Shown here: positions 6,068 to 13,638 of the stretch, piece by piece | Layout of the letters: every line of letters begins with the position of its first letter | How positions within the stretch are numbered: the first letter of the stretch is position 1 | Assembly: GCF_934359325.1 (NCBI RefSeq) | Contig: NZ_CAKRLH010000014.1 | Location: 1-17,747 of the forward strand | DNA: 17,747 bases | DNA from: an uncultured Porphyromonas sp. | Lineage (GTDB): Bacteria; Bacteroidota; Bacteroidia; Bacteroidales; Porphyromonadaceae | Direction of reading: 5' to 3' | Notes under the pieces: generated by a model | Seen by the model: only the letters and a program-made list of their open reading frames with translations | Database searches by the model: none | Told to the model about the DNA's origin: nothing | Position numbers and translations under genes: made by a program

Positions 6068-8259
6068 AGCTATCACAGATCCTTATCGGTGTGGCAGCCG
6101 TCGCTATGATGGTCGGCAGTATGCCCGCAGTTGCTCAGGAAAAGACCGGTCGCCTCACGCTACCGGACATCAATCGCGGAGTCTACTACCCTCGCAGCGC
6201 AGGCAGCGGCTTTCGCTCCCTCCGTGGTGACGGTAACTCCTACACGGTGATTAGTCCGGACCATAAGCGGGTGGTGCGCTACTCCTATGAGACCGGGAAG
6301 GAGGAGGCGGTGCTCTTCGATACCGCCAAGGCACGGGAGTGCTCCTTCGAGACCTTTGACGACTACCTTATCAGCGACAATGGCTTCCATATGATCATTT
6401 TGCGGGAGACGACGCCGATCTACCGGCGCAGTCGCTCCTATACGGCGTACCACTACGATGTACGGCGCAATATGATCTCTCCCCTCAATGAGACGAAGGG
6501 GCAGGTGCGGATCCCTACTTTCTCCCCCGATGGTAAGATGTGCGCCTATGTGATCGACAATGACCTTTATATCAAGAAGTTTGACTACGACACAGAGGTT
6601 AGGGTGACGACGGACGGGAAGCGTAATCACGTGATGAATGGCGTGACCGACTGGGTCTACGAGGAGGAGCTCTATCTGACCCGCCTGCTGAGTTGGAGCC
6701 CGGATAGCAAGTACCTCTCTTACGCCAAGACTGACGAGAGCGCCGTGAAGATGATCGGTATGACGATGTACGGCAAGGGCGGCTACCCCTATATCTACTC
6801 CTATAAGTATCCCAAGGCAGGGGAGGAGAACTCCAAGGTCTCCCTCTGGCTATACGAGGTGGACAATCGGCGCAATGTGCCGATCATGGAGAAGGAGCTG
6901 GGCGAGGAGGAGCTCTATATCCCGAGGCTTGGATTTGAGGGCGAGCAACTCTATGTCTTTACCCTCAATAGAAATCAGAACGACCTCCGCATTTATCGGG
7001 TCAATCCCGGTAGCCGCATTGCCAGACTCTGGCTGCAGGACAAGGATGACAAGTATATAGATGAGCATGCTGAGGTGCTTCAGATGCAGATTACGCCCTC
7101 GGCAGCGTACCTCGTCAGCGAGCGAGACGGTCGTCCGAGAGTCTACAAGTATACCCCCGAGGGTAACCTTGCAGGACGGCTGACGGATGAGGATGCCGAC
7201 GTGGAGGAGCTCTATGGCGTATCGCCATCGGGAGAGATCTACTACCGGCTTGCCTCGCCGACGCCGATGGATCGGGTCGTGGTTGCAAGGGATGCTAAAG
7301 GACGCACCCGCCTGCTCTCTCCGGAGTCGGGGACGAGCGATGTCACCTTCAGCGACGACATGAGCTACTACCTGCTGAGCCACTCCTCTGCTACTGAGGT
7401 GCCGCGCTACACCATTCATCGTACTAAGGACGGGAAGGAGCTTCGGGTGCTGGAGGACAATGCTGCTCTCGCCAAGCGGATCGCACCGCTCACCTACGGC
7501 AAGAGAGAGTTTATCACCCTGGAGACCGAGAGCGGTCAGAAGCTCAATGGCTGGGTGATGCGTCCGACCAATTACCGCGAGGGCGTACGCTATCCGGTGG
7601 TGATGACGCAGTACAGCGGACCCGGATCGCAGTCGGCGCTCAATGACTTCTCCTTGGGCTGGGAGGAGTACCTCACCACTCAGGGCTTCGTCGTCGCCTG
7701 CATTGATGGGCGTGGTACGGGAGGCCGAGGCAGTGACTTCGAGAAGTGCACCTACCTCCGCATGGGCTACCTGGAGAGTCAGGACCAGATCGAGGCGGCG
7801 CATGCGCTCGGGAAGCTGCCCTATGTCGATGGTGAGCGGATCGGTATCTTCGGATGGAGCTTCGGCGGGTACAATGTCCTGATGACTATGTCCCGTGGCA
7901 AGGGAACCTTCCGTGCCGGCGTCGCTGTCGCTCCGCCCTACGACTGGCGACTCTACGATACCATATATACTGAGCGGTATATGCGTACCCCTCAGGAGAA
8001 TCCCAAGGGTTACGATGAGACCTCTGTGGCGACCTATGTCAAGGGGATGGAGGGCGCCCTTCTGATCTGCCACGGCACAGCGGATGACAACGTCCACTTC
8101 CAGAATACGATGCACCTCGTCCCCGCCCTTGTGGAGGCGGACAAGGACTTCAGGATGCTCGTTTATCCGGACAAGAATCACGGAATCTACGGCGGTAATA
8201 CCCGCAATCACCTCTACCGCCAGATCACCGATCACTTCATTACCCACCTTCGTCCATGA
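6064..8259 (+). CDS. Dipeptidyl peptidase IV (S9B serine peptidase), exported
   Basis: A 731-residue prolyl oligopeptidase-family enzyme that removes X-Pro or X-Ala dipeptides from peptide N-termini. A signal peptide (MKLSQILIGVAAVAMMVGSMPAVAQ) is followed by a beta-propeller carrying the DPP-IV double-Glu motif DWVYEEE, then the alpha/beta-hydrolase domain. The triad is Ser599 in GWSFGGY, Asp674 in GTADDNVHF and His706 in DKNHG; these gaps (75 and 32) fit bacterial DPP-IV. Asn676 matches the substrate-binding Asn of human DPP4, and QYSGPGSQ carries the oxyanion Tyr. A prolyl tripeptidyl peptidase is a close relative and the main alternative; the DWVYEEE...DES context favours DPP-IV. It probably sits in the periplasm or envelope, feeding peptide use. 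The gene is first of its block and overlaps lipA by 4 bp (ATGA). Confidence 0.93.
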   Translation: MKLSQILIGVAAVAMMVGSMPAVAQEKTGRLTLPDINRGVYYPRSAGSGFRSLRGDGNSYTVISPDHKRVVRYSYETGKEEAVLFDTAKARECSFETFDDYLISDNGFHMIILRETTPIYRRSRSYTAYHYDVRRNMISPLNETKGQVRIPTFSPDGKMCAYVIDNDLYIKKFDYDTEVRVTTDGKRNHVMNGVTDWVYEEELYLTRLLSWSPDSKYLSYAKTDESAVKMIGMTMYGKGGYPYIYSYKYPKAGEENSKVSLWLYEVDNRRNVPIMEKELGEEELYIPRLGFEGEQLYVFTLNRNQNDLRIYRVNPGSRIARLWLQDKDDKYIDEHAEVLQMQITPSAAYLVSERDGRPRVYKYTPEGNLAGRLTDEDADVEELYGVSPSGEIYYRLASPTPMDRVVVARDAKGRTRLLSPESGTSDVTFSDDMSYYLLSHSSATEVPRYTIHRTKDGKELRVLEDNAALAKRIAPLTYGKREFITLETESGQKLNGWVMRPTNYREGVRYPVVMTQYSGPGSQSALNDFSLGWEEYLTTQGFVVACIDGRGTGGRGSDFEKCTYLRMGYLESQDQIEAAHALGKLPYVDGERIGIFGWSFGGYNVLMTMSRGKGTFRAGVAVAPPYDWRLYDTIYTERYMRTPQENPKGYDETSVATYVKGMEGALLICHGTADDNVHFQNTMHLVPALVEADKDFRMLVYPDKNHGIYGGNTRNHLYRQITDHFITHLRP

Positions 8260-9179
8260 TGAGAGACGAACCACGTAAGCCGGCCTGGCTAAAGATCGAT
8301 CTCAGCAGTACCGATAGCTACAGCCATACCTCCCACACCATCACCTCTGGCGGGCTACATACGATCTGCGCCAGCGGTAAGTGCCCCAATCGGGCGGAGT
8401 GCTGGAGTCACGGCACTGCCACCTTTATGATCGGGGGAAACTACTGCACCCGGCGCTGCCGCTTCTGCGCCACCGCTTACATGAGTAAGCCGCCGGCTCT
8501 CAATCCTGACGAGCCGGAGTCCGTAGCTCGAAGCGTCCGCGAGATGGGGCTACGCTACGCCGTCGTCACCTCGGTGGATCGGGATGATCTGGAGGACAGT
8601 GGCGCAGCACACTGGGCCGAGACGGTCCGTGCCATCCGTCGGCTCTCACCGGAGACAAAGATCGAGGTGCTGATACCGGACTTCAGATGGGACATGAGTG
8701 CTGTCGATACAGTCCTCGAGGCGGGTCCTGATGTGGTGGGACATAATGTGGAGACCGTCCGACGCCTGACCCCGCATGTCCGCTACCGGGCAACCTACGA
8801 TGGGAGCCTTGACGTGCTGAGACACATAGCTGACCAGGGCTTCATCGCTAAGACTGGCATTATGCTTGGGCTCGGCGAGACAGAGGAAGAGGTGCTGGAG
8901 ACGATGCGCGACTGCTACGACGCAGGTGTGCAGACGATGACCATCGGTCAGTACCTCCGTCCCACGCGCCAGCATATCCCTGTCGTGGAGTACATCCACC
9001 CGGACCGCTTCAGGCTCTATGCCGAGGAGGGTAGGGCGATCGGTCTCAAGCATGTGGAGAGCGGACCGCTCGTGCGCTCCTCGTATCATGCCGCTGATCA
9101 GTTTGATACCGCTAAGAACTTCCTCGACCTGAGGGATCTGGCTGCTCGTCACACCCAGGTGAGAAGAGATGATAAATAG
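8256..9179 (+). CDS. lipA: Lipoyl synthase LipA
   Basis: A 307-residue radical-SAM enzyme that inserts two sulfurs into protein-bound octanoyl groups to make lipoyl cofactors for 2-oxoacid dehydrogenases and the glycine cleavage H protein. All diagnostic residues are present: the auxiliary-cluster motif CxxxxCxxxxxC at Cys38, Cys43 and Cys49; the radical-SAM motif CxxxCxxC at Cys64, Cys68 and Cys71; and the C-terminal RSSY motif at 274-277. GHNVETV and GIMLGLGET are also typical. Length is normal. The ATG at 8256 overlaps the DPP-IV stop as ATGA; a second ATG follows at 8259. The cytoplasmic cofactor role has no clear link to its exported neighbours, so the block looks like a shared transcript rather than a pathway. 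Confidence 0.96.
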   Translation: MMRDEPRKPAWLKIDLSSTDSYSHTSHTITSGGLHTICASGKCPNRAECWSHGTATFMIGGNYCTRRCRFCATAYMSKPPALNPDEPESVARSVREMGLRYAVVTSVDRDDLEDSGAAHWAETVRAIRRLSPETKIEVLIPDFRWDMSAVDTVLEAGPDVVGHNVETVRRLTPHVRYRATYDGSLDVLRHIADQGFIAKTGIMLGLGETEEEVLETMRDCYDAGVQTMTIGQYLRPTRQHIPVVEYIHPDRFRLYAEEGRAIGLKHVESGPLVRSSYHAADQFDTAKNFLDLRDLAARHTQVRRDDK

Positions 9180-9195
9180 TCCAATCGAGATAAAT

Positions 9196-10347
9196 ATGAA
9201 TACTTACGCCAAGATACTTCGTCCTGCCATCGTCGCTTCGCTTGCCGCCTTCCTCACCACCGGCTGCGGGCTGCTCCGTCAGACCACCCATGAGTATGGA
9301 GATGAGGCTACGGAGACTACGACGGATCATCACTACGTCATGCTTGTCGGATCGCTCGGAAGTACGCCTGAGGAAGGGGAGATACAGAGCTTTACCCTTC
9401 ATCCGGTCACTATGGCTATGGAGCATACCGGTACAGTCTCGGCGGCTTCGCCTTCCTTTATGGTACTCGGCAAGGATCGTCGCACGCTCTTTGTGACCAA
9501 CGAGACGGAGCGAGAGTCGACCCTCTCCTCCTACAAGCTTGATCCCAGTAGCGGTGAGCTTAGCCTCCTCAGCAAGACCTACACCATAGGAGAGGGTCCC
9601 ACCTATGTAACGACCAATGGCTCCTATGTGGTGTCGGCCAACTATGCAGGAGGGAGCATCAGCCTCACGGAGAGTGACAGCAAGGGTATGCTGGCACCGG
9701 TAGACTGGCATATTCAGATAGGGGATAAGGGCGTGTCTCACCCCCACTCGGTCTACTTCACGTCGGACGGCTCGCAGCTCTTTGCTACCGACCTGGGACT
9801 GGATAAGGTCCTCCACTTCGGCATCCACACTGATACGCCGCCGATCACCCTTGATGCCAATCAGATCACACTCCCCAAGGGCTCCGGTCCCCGGCATATC
9901 ATCCTCAGTAAGAACGACAAGTTTGCCTACGTTGTCTGCGAATTCACTCCTCAGATCTTTGTCTACCGCAACGACAACGGCGTACTGACTGAGATCCAGC
10001 GCATATCCACACACCGCACGGGGAAGAGCGGGGGACACATTGCCCTCAGCCACGACGGTCACTTCCTCTACACCAGCCACAGGGACGGAGGACAGGATGC
10101 GATCATCTCTTTCCGCGTCGATAAGCAGAGTGGGCGGCTCTCCTACCTCTCGACTACTCCCACGGGACGTCATCCGCGTCACTTCGCGATCAGCCCAGAC
10201 GACAACTATATCGCTGTTGCTCAGAGAGACGACTCGCTGGTGAGCTTCTATAAGCGGGATCGTAAGAGTGGCGAACTGACTCCGATGAAGAAGGCGATCC
10301 GAACCGATCGACCGGTATTTATCCTCTGGGAGAGCTTTGATAACTGA
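9196..10347 (+). CDS. Lactonase-family beta-propeller lipoprotein (6-phosphogluconolactonase fold)
   Basis: A 383-residue protein from ATG 9196. A lipoprotein-like N-terminus is seen: MNTYAKILRPAIVASLAAFL then TTGC, putting the lipidated Cys at residue 24. The rest has the repeated blade pattern of the YbhE/Pgl lactonase family: FMVLGKDRRTLFVTNE, GPTYVTTNGSYVVSANYAGGSI, SHPHSVYFTSDGSQLFATDLG, GPRHIILSKNDKFAYVVCE, GHIALSHDGHFLYTSHRD, RHPRHFAISPDDNYIAVAQRD. Family members hydrolyse 6-phosphogluconolactone in the cytosol or act on other lactones. A lipid-anchored copy would work outside the inner membrane, so the pentose-phosphate assignment is doubtful. An earlier ATG at 9169 overlaps lipA but puts a non-signal stretch first. 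The gap to chrA1 is 6 bp. Confidence 0.85.
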   Translation: MNTYAKILRPAIVASLAAFLTTGCGLLRQTTHEYGDEATETTTDHHYVMLVGSLGSTPEEGEIQSFTLHPVTMAMEHTGTVSAASPSFMVLGKDRRTLFVTNETERESTLSSYKLDPSSGELSLLSKTYTIGEGPTYVTTNGSYVVSANYAGGSISLTESDSKGMLAPVDWHIQIGDKGVSHPHSVYFTSDGSQLFATDLGLDKVLHFGIHTDTPPITLDANQITLPKGSGPRHIILSKNDKFAYVVCEFTPQIFVYRNDNGVLTEIQRISTHRTGKSGGHIALSHDGHFLYTSHRDGGQDAIISFRVDKQSGRLSYLSTTPTGRHPRHFAISPDDNYIAVAQRDDSLVSFYKRDRKSGELTPMKKAIRTDRPVFILWESFDN

Positions 10348-10353
10348 TCCCTT

Positions 10354-10962
10354 ATGACCTCTGACACCAAGGAGGCGAAGAAGGAGACTCGCTCTCGGCT
10401 CCTTTGGCGACTCTGCAGCTCATTCTTTGTCATCGGTGGCTTCACCTTCGGTGGAGGTTACGCAATGATTGAGATGATCCGCGAGACGGTGGTGGAGAAG
10501 TACCACTGGCTCGAGGATGAGGAGTTTATTGACTTACTGGCGCTGACTCAGTCGCTGCCGGGGGTATTTGCAGTCAATATCTCCATATTCATAGGTATGC
10601 GACTGGCGGGCCCGATAGGAGCGGTACTTGCAGGTATTGCGACGACGCTGCCGAGCTTCCTCATTATGCTGACGATAGCCATATTTGCTGTCTCCTACCG
10701 AGACAATCCTACTGTCGATGCGATATTCAATGGCATTCGCCCCGCTGTGGTGGCTCTGATTGTGGCTCCGGTGGTGAAGCTCTGGCGGGGGCTTCGACTT
10801 CCCTACTATTGGCTGTGGATCCCAGTCACCTCGGCCCTGCTGATCTGGCTTGGCGGGGTGAGCCCCGTTGTGGTCATCATTGTGGGCGCACTGGGAGGAT
10901 GGTTTTACTCTGTCGTGCTACGCAAGTCAGTACGGCACACTGGCGAGCCGGATAAGGGATGA
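10354..10962 (+). CDS. Chromate-transporter (CHR) family protein, first half-size subunit
   Basis: A 202-residue membrane protein of the CHR family. After a charged N-terminus comes the signature GGFTFGGGYAMIEMI (residues 28-42), then EFIDLLALTQSLPGVFAVNISIFIGMRLAGPIGAVLAGIATTLPSF, the conserved core, and further hydrophobic segments. Full-length ChrA proteins are tandem duplicates of this unit; here the halves are separate genes, as in known short-chain CHR pairs. The two are expected to assemble together in the inner membrane. Family members export chromate, but many have no tested substrate. The stop overlaps the start of the second gene as ATGA, supporting equal production. Confidence 0.88.
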   Translation: MTSDTKEAKKETRSRLLWRLCSSFFVIGGFTFGGGYAMIEMIRETVVEKYHWLEDEEFIDLLALTQSLPGVFAVNISIFIGMRLAGPIGAVLAGIATTLPSFLIMLTIAIFAVSYRDNPTVDAIFNGIRPAVVALIVAPVVKLWRGLRLPYYWLWIPVTSALLIWLGGVSPVVVIIVGALGGWFYSVVLRKSVRHTGEPDKG

Positions 10963-11489
10963 TCTACCTACAGCTTATCTGGGTCTACCTCAAGATCGGT
11001 CTTCTCGGTTTCGGTGGCGGATACGCTATGCTGCCGCTGATCCAGGAGGAGGTGGTGGACCACTACCACTGGCTGACGATGCAGGAATTTACCGACATCG
11101 TCGCCATCTCTCAGGTGACACCGGGTCCGATAGGGATCAATAGCGCCACTTATATTGGCTATACCGTCACCGGTGGTAGTGTCCTCGGCTCAGTCGCAGC
11201 GACGCTGGCGGTGATGTTTCCCTCCTTTGTCCTCTGCTTCCTCATCAGTCGAGCTTACAGGCGCTTCATCGACAATAAGCATGTGCAGGGGCTCTTTGTC
11301 GGCATCCGACCTGTGACGGCAGGCCTCATCGCCTCTGCCGCTTTGCTCCTGATGACTCCGGACAACTTCATCGACGTATGGAGTATCGTCCTCTTCCTCG
11401 CTTGTCTCGTCTGTATGCTTAAGCGGTGGGTCCATCCCATCCTGCTGATGATCCTCTCCGGACTAGCCGGCTATCTCATTTATATCTAG
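10959..11489 (+). CDS. Chromate-transporter (CHR) family protein, second half-size subunit
   Basis: A 176-residue partner of the preceding gene. It repeats the family signature near its N-terminus (LGFGGGYAMLPLIQEEVV) and the core EFTDIVAISQVTPGPIGINSATYIGYTVTGGSVLGSVAATLAVMFPSF, followed by hydrophobic segments. The PGP form of the core (SQVTPGPIGIN) differs from the PGV form of the first half, as expected for N- and C-type halves of one transporter. It is the last gene of the plus-strand block; two hairpins follow in the gap. Confidence 0.88.
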   Translation: MIYLQLIWVYLKIGLLGFGGGYAMLPLIQEEVVDHYHWLTMQEFTDIVAISQVTPGPIGINSATYIGYTVTGGSVLGSVAATLAVMFPSFVLCFLISRAYRRFIDNKHVQGLFVGIRPVTAGLIASAALLLMTPDNFIDVWSIVLFLACLVCMLKRWVHPILLMILSGLAGYLIYI

Positions 11490-11500
11490 GTAATTAACTT

Positions 11501-11535
11501 ATCCGAGCCTCTGTGTCATAAGGTGGGGCTCGGGT
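11501..11535 (+). terminator. Possible hairpin terminator after the chromate pair
   Basis: ATCCGAGCC (11501-11509) pairs with GGCTCGGGT (11527-11535), with one T-G wobble and a 17-base loop. It starts 11 bp after the last stop codon of the plus block. Only a short TTT follows, so termination here may be weak. Confidence 0.4.
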
Positions 11536-11720
11536 TTGCTGAGGAGGGCTTCTTTTATGGTCCCATCTTGCGAGATGAGGTTCGTTAGAGTGCTCGGTGA
11601 TTAGGTGCGTTTTCCATATCTTTCTTCTCCTCCAGCAGAGTGTCCCTAGTGGTCAAACTTATCCTTTAGGACGGACTACAGAACCATACTGGGTACTCTA
11701 TGGAGAAGTTTTTACACTCA

Positions 11721-11750
11721 GGAGACCATTGGAGACTATACGAGACTTTG
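11721..11750. repeat. Three-unit 10-bp tandem repeat in the convergent gap
   Basis: GGAGACCATT, GGAGACTATA and CGAGACTTTG follow one another, each with GAGAC at the same place. The surrounding gap (11536-11821) shows no protein gene I can support. The unit may be a local duplication or part of a dispersed element. Confidence 0.4.
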
Positions 11751-11821
11751 ACCCCTTGCAGTGGTGGTATCTTCGCAGCTGTCTTCGTCACGCTATTCTG
11801 TTACGCAGATATAGGAGGATC

Positions 11822-11857
11822 CAAATAAGAAGACCTCTGCGACTGCAGAAGCCTTTT
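11822..11857. terminator. Bidirectional intrinsic terminator between ribH and the chromate pair
   Basis: Read on the minus strand, an 11-bp stem (AAGGCTTCTGC with GCAGAGGTCTT, two G-U wobbles) closes a 4-base loop AGTC and is followed by CTTATTTGG. It lies 23 bp after the ribH stop. Read on the plus strand the same stem is followed by TTCTC, completing the run CCTTTTCTC, so it can also stop transcripts coming from the plus-strand block. This is the expected arrangement between convergent operons. Confidence 0.7.
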
Positions 11858-11877
11858 CTCTAAGCACGCTGTAGTAC

Positions 11878-12360
11878 TTATTTGCCGAAGCGGCCGATGA
11901 GCTTAAGGGCTGTGACGGCTGCCTCGATGCCCTTATTGCCATGCTTACCACCGGAGCGGTCGGTCGCCTGCTCCATGGTGTTGGTGGTGAGGACTCCGAA
12001 GATGATCGGCACGTCGATGGTGTCGGCATTGAGCTTGCCGAGGTTGACGGCGACCGACTGGCTGAGGTAGTCGAAGTGGGGCGTCTCGCCCTGGACGATA
12101 CAGCCGATGGCGAGGATCGCGTCGAGCTCCTCCGTCTGTAGCATTCGGTTGCAGCCATAGATGAGCTCGAAGCTTCCCGGCACATACTCCACGAGGATAT
12201 CCTCCTCCCGCACGCCATACTCCTTGAGCGTGTCAATGGCACCCTGGGCCATGCTATTGGTGACCTGATCATTCCACTCCGATACGACGACTGCGACTCT
12301 CTTGCCGGTCGCGTCAGGAATGCTAGTGGGGTCGTAGTTGCTGAGATTCGTTGTAGACAT
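11878..12360 (-). CDS. ribH: 6,7-dimethyl-8-ribityllumazine synthase
   Basis: A 160-residue lumazine synthase, which joins the ribityl-aminopyrimidine and dihydroxybutanone phosphate in the penultimate step of riboflavin synthesis. Motifs in order: VVSEWN with the ring-stacking Trp29; PGSFE (61-65); GETPHFDY (91-98) with catalytic His95; FGVLTTNTMEQA (121-132); GGKHGNKG (137-144). Length is normal. The protein forms pentamers or 60-mers in the cytoplasm. ATG 12360 lies 21 bp after the permease stop and the gene is last of the right block, followed by a terminator. No other riboflavin genes are in the window, and I see no FMN-riboswitch features just upstream, so expression probably comes from the upstream promoter. 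Confidence 0.96.
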   Translation of the reverse strand: MSTTNLSNYDPTSIPDATGKRVAVVVSEWNDQVTNSMAQGAIDTLKEYGVREEDILVEYVPGSFELIYGCNRMLQTEELDAILAIGCIVQGETPHFDYLSQSVAVNLGKLNADTIDVPIIFGVLTTNTMEQATDRSGGKHGNKGIEAAVTALKLIGRFGK

Positions 12361-12381
12361 ATGGTATATACTCTATTGGTT

Positions 12382-13635
12382 TTACTCAAATCTTAGGACC
12401 TGCGCCGGATGAATCTTGCCGATCACCCGTGTGGGGATCAGCACCAGGAGCAGGACAGAGATGACGATGATGAGATTAGTGAAGAGAAGAGTCTCCCAGC
12501 GGATCTCCATCGGCACATAGGCGGTGTAGTACTGCGAGGGGTCGAGCTTAAGTGGCTTCCAGGTCATCTGTATGCCGGCAAGGAGCAGCGCAAGGGCATT
12601 GCCCCACAGCACGCCGCGACCCAGCACGAATGCTGATATGTGGAGGAAGACCCTCCTCAGCGACTTATCCGACTGACCGAGTGTCTTTAGGAGAGCGATG
12701 GCACGCACTTTCTCCAACACAAGGACGATAATGCCGGTGATCATGGTAATGCCGGCGACGACGATCATCAGCACGAGGATCATATAGACATTGGCATCCA
12801 GCAGACCAAGCCAGCTGAAGATGCCCGGGTAGAGCTCCTCGGAGGTGAACATCGTGTATTGCTCTTCATACCGCCCATTGCGCTCCGCTAAGTAGTCGAA
12901 GCAGTGATCGAAGACTGGTCCGACCTGATTGTGGTCGGTCAGGTGTATCTGTATGCCCCCGACCTGGTTGGCGTCGAAGCCGGCGACGGACCGGACCAAC
13001 CGGATATCCCCCACCAGCAGTGCCTGATCATACTCCTCAAATCCGGTGTAAAATAGCCCGGCTACCGTGAGACGACGAACCTTGAAGCTCTCCCCGTCAG
13101 TGAAGTAGGAGAGGCAGCGGTCGCCCACCTTAAGATCAAAGAGCTTAGCCAGCGTCGTCGACATCAGCACTTCCTCATCCGACTCGCCCGTAAAGCGTGG
13201 AATCTCTCCCTCAACCATATACTTCGTAAAGAAGTCGGCATTGAAGAGTGAGTCCACTCCATGGAAGGCGACTGCACGGAAGGTGGAGTCGACTTTGATC
13301 AGGCTCATCTCATCGGCGAATGTGTAGACTGCAGCCTTGGGGTTACGACTTCGGGCGATCGCTGTCAGGCTGTCGGTCAGCCCCTCGGGGAGATCCAGCG
13401 GAACGGTGTACCGATTGAAAGTATTGTCCGGATTGGAGATCTTTACACTGCCTATGAAACCGTCGATCTTGCTTCTTATCTCCTGCTTGAAGCCATCAAT
13501 GATGAAGAAGGAGATCAGTATCAGCAGGATCCCCAGTGCGATCCCTATGGTCGAGACCTTTACCACCGGTCGCAGCCGAGGCTTCGTCGTCCCATCGTAG
13601 AGAAACTTCCGTGCAATATCTCGCTCTAAGCTCAT
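12382..13635 (-). CDS. LolC/LolE-type ABC transporter permease (FtsX family)
   Basis: A 417-residue inner-membrane protein with the MacB/FtsX layout. It has a short cytoplasmic start (MSLERDIARKFL), one membrane segment at about 27-46, a large periplasmic domain to about residue 280, then three membrane segments near 281-305, 333-355 and 382-401, and the family ending HPAQVLRFE. Between the second and third segments the LEKVRAIALLKTLGQS loop matches the coupling helix that contacts the ATPase. LolCDE frees lipoproteins from the inner membrane for transfer outward; that is the likely role, but other FtsX-like exporters look similar. No ATPase gene is next to it. ATG 13635 follows the GH92 stop by 3 bp. 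Confidence 0.83.
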   Translation of the reverse strand: MSLERDIARKFLYDGTTKPRLRPVVKVSTIGIALGILLILISFFIIDGFKQEIRSKIDGFIGSVKISNPDNTFNRYTVPLDLPEGLTDSLTAIARSRNPKAAVYTFADEMSLIKVDSTFRAVAFHGVDSLFNADFFTKYMVEGEIPRFTGESDEEVLMSTTLAKLFDLKVGDRCLSYFTDGESFKVRRLTVAGLFYTGFEEYDQALLVGDIRLVRSVAGFDANQVGGIQIHLTDHNQVGPVFDHCFDYLAERNGRYEEQYTMFTSEELYPGIFSWLGLLDANVYMILVLMIVVAGITMITGIIVLVLEKVRAIALLKTLGQSDKSLRRVFLHISAFVLGRGVLWGNALALLLAGIQMTWKPLKLDPSQYYTAYVPMEIRWETLLFTNLIIVISVLLLVLIPTRVIGKIHPAQVLRFE

Positions 13636-13638
13636 GAC

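Noticed and set aside
6850..8274. 474-codon open frame on the minus strand opposite DPP-IV
   Set aside because: It lies fully antisense to a gene with a complete catalytic triad, its product has no recognisable domain, and long antisense frames are expected from the third-position G/C bias here.
9169..9195. Earlier ATG for the lactonase gene
   Set aside because: It adds nine residues before the basic start of the lipoprotein leader and overlaps lipA; the ATG at 9196 fits a signal sequence better.
9112..10182. 356-codon open frame on the minus strand opposite the lactonase gene
   Set aside because: Shadow of a well-supported propeller gene; no family features, and it also runs into the lipA 3' end.
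11654..11661. TAAGTTTG on the minus strand, a match to the -7 consensus
   Set aside because: No TTTG at 19-21 bp upstream and no gene downstream except antisense to the chromate pair; an 8-base degenerate match is expected by chance.
11597..11863. 88-codon plus-strand frame in the convergent gap
   Set aside because: Its composition (many Arg, scattered aromatic residues) looks like translated spacer, it has no clear ribosome site, and its end overlaps the terminator stem. I found no known family.
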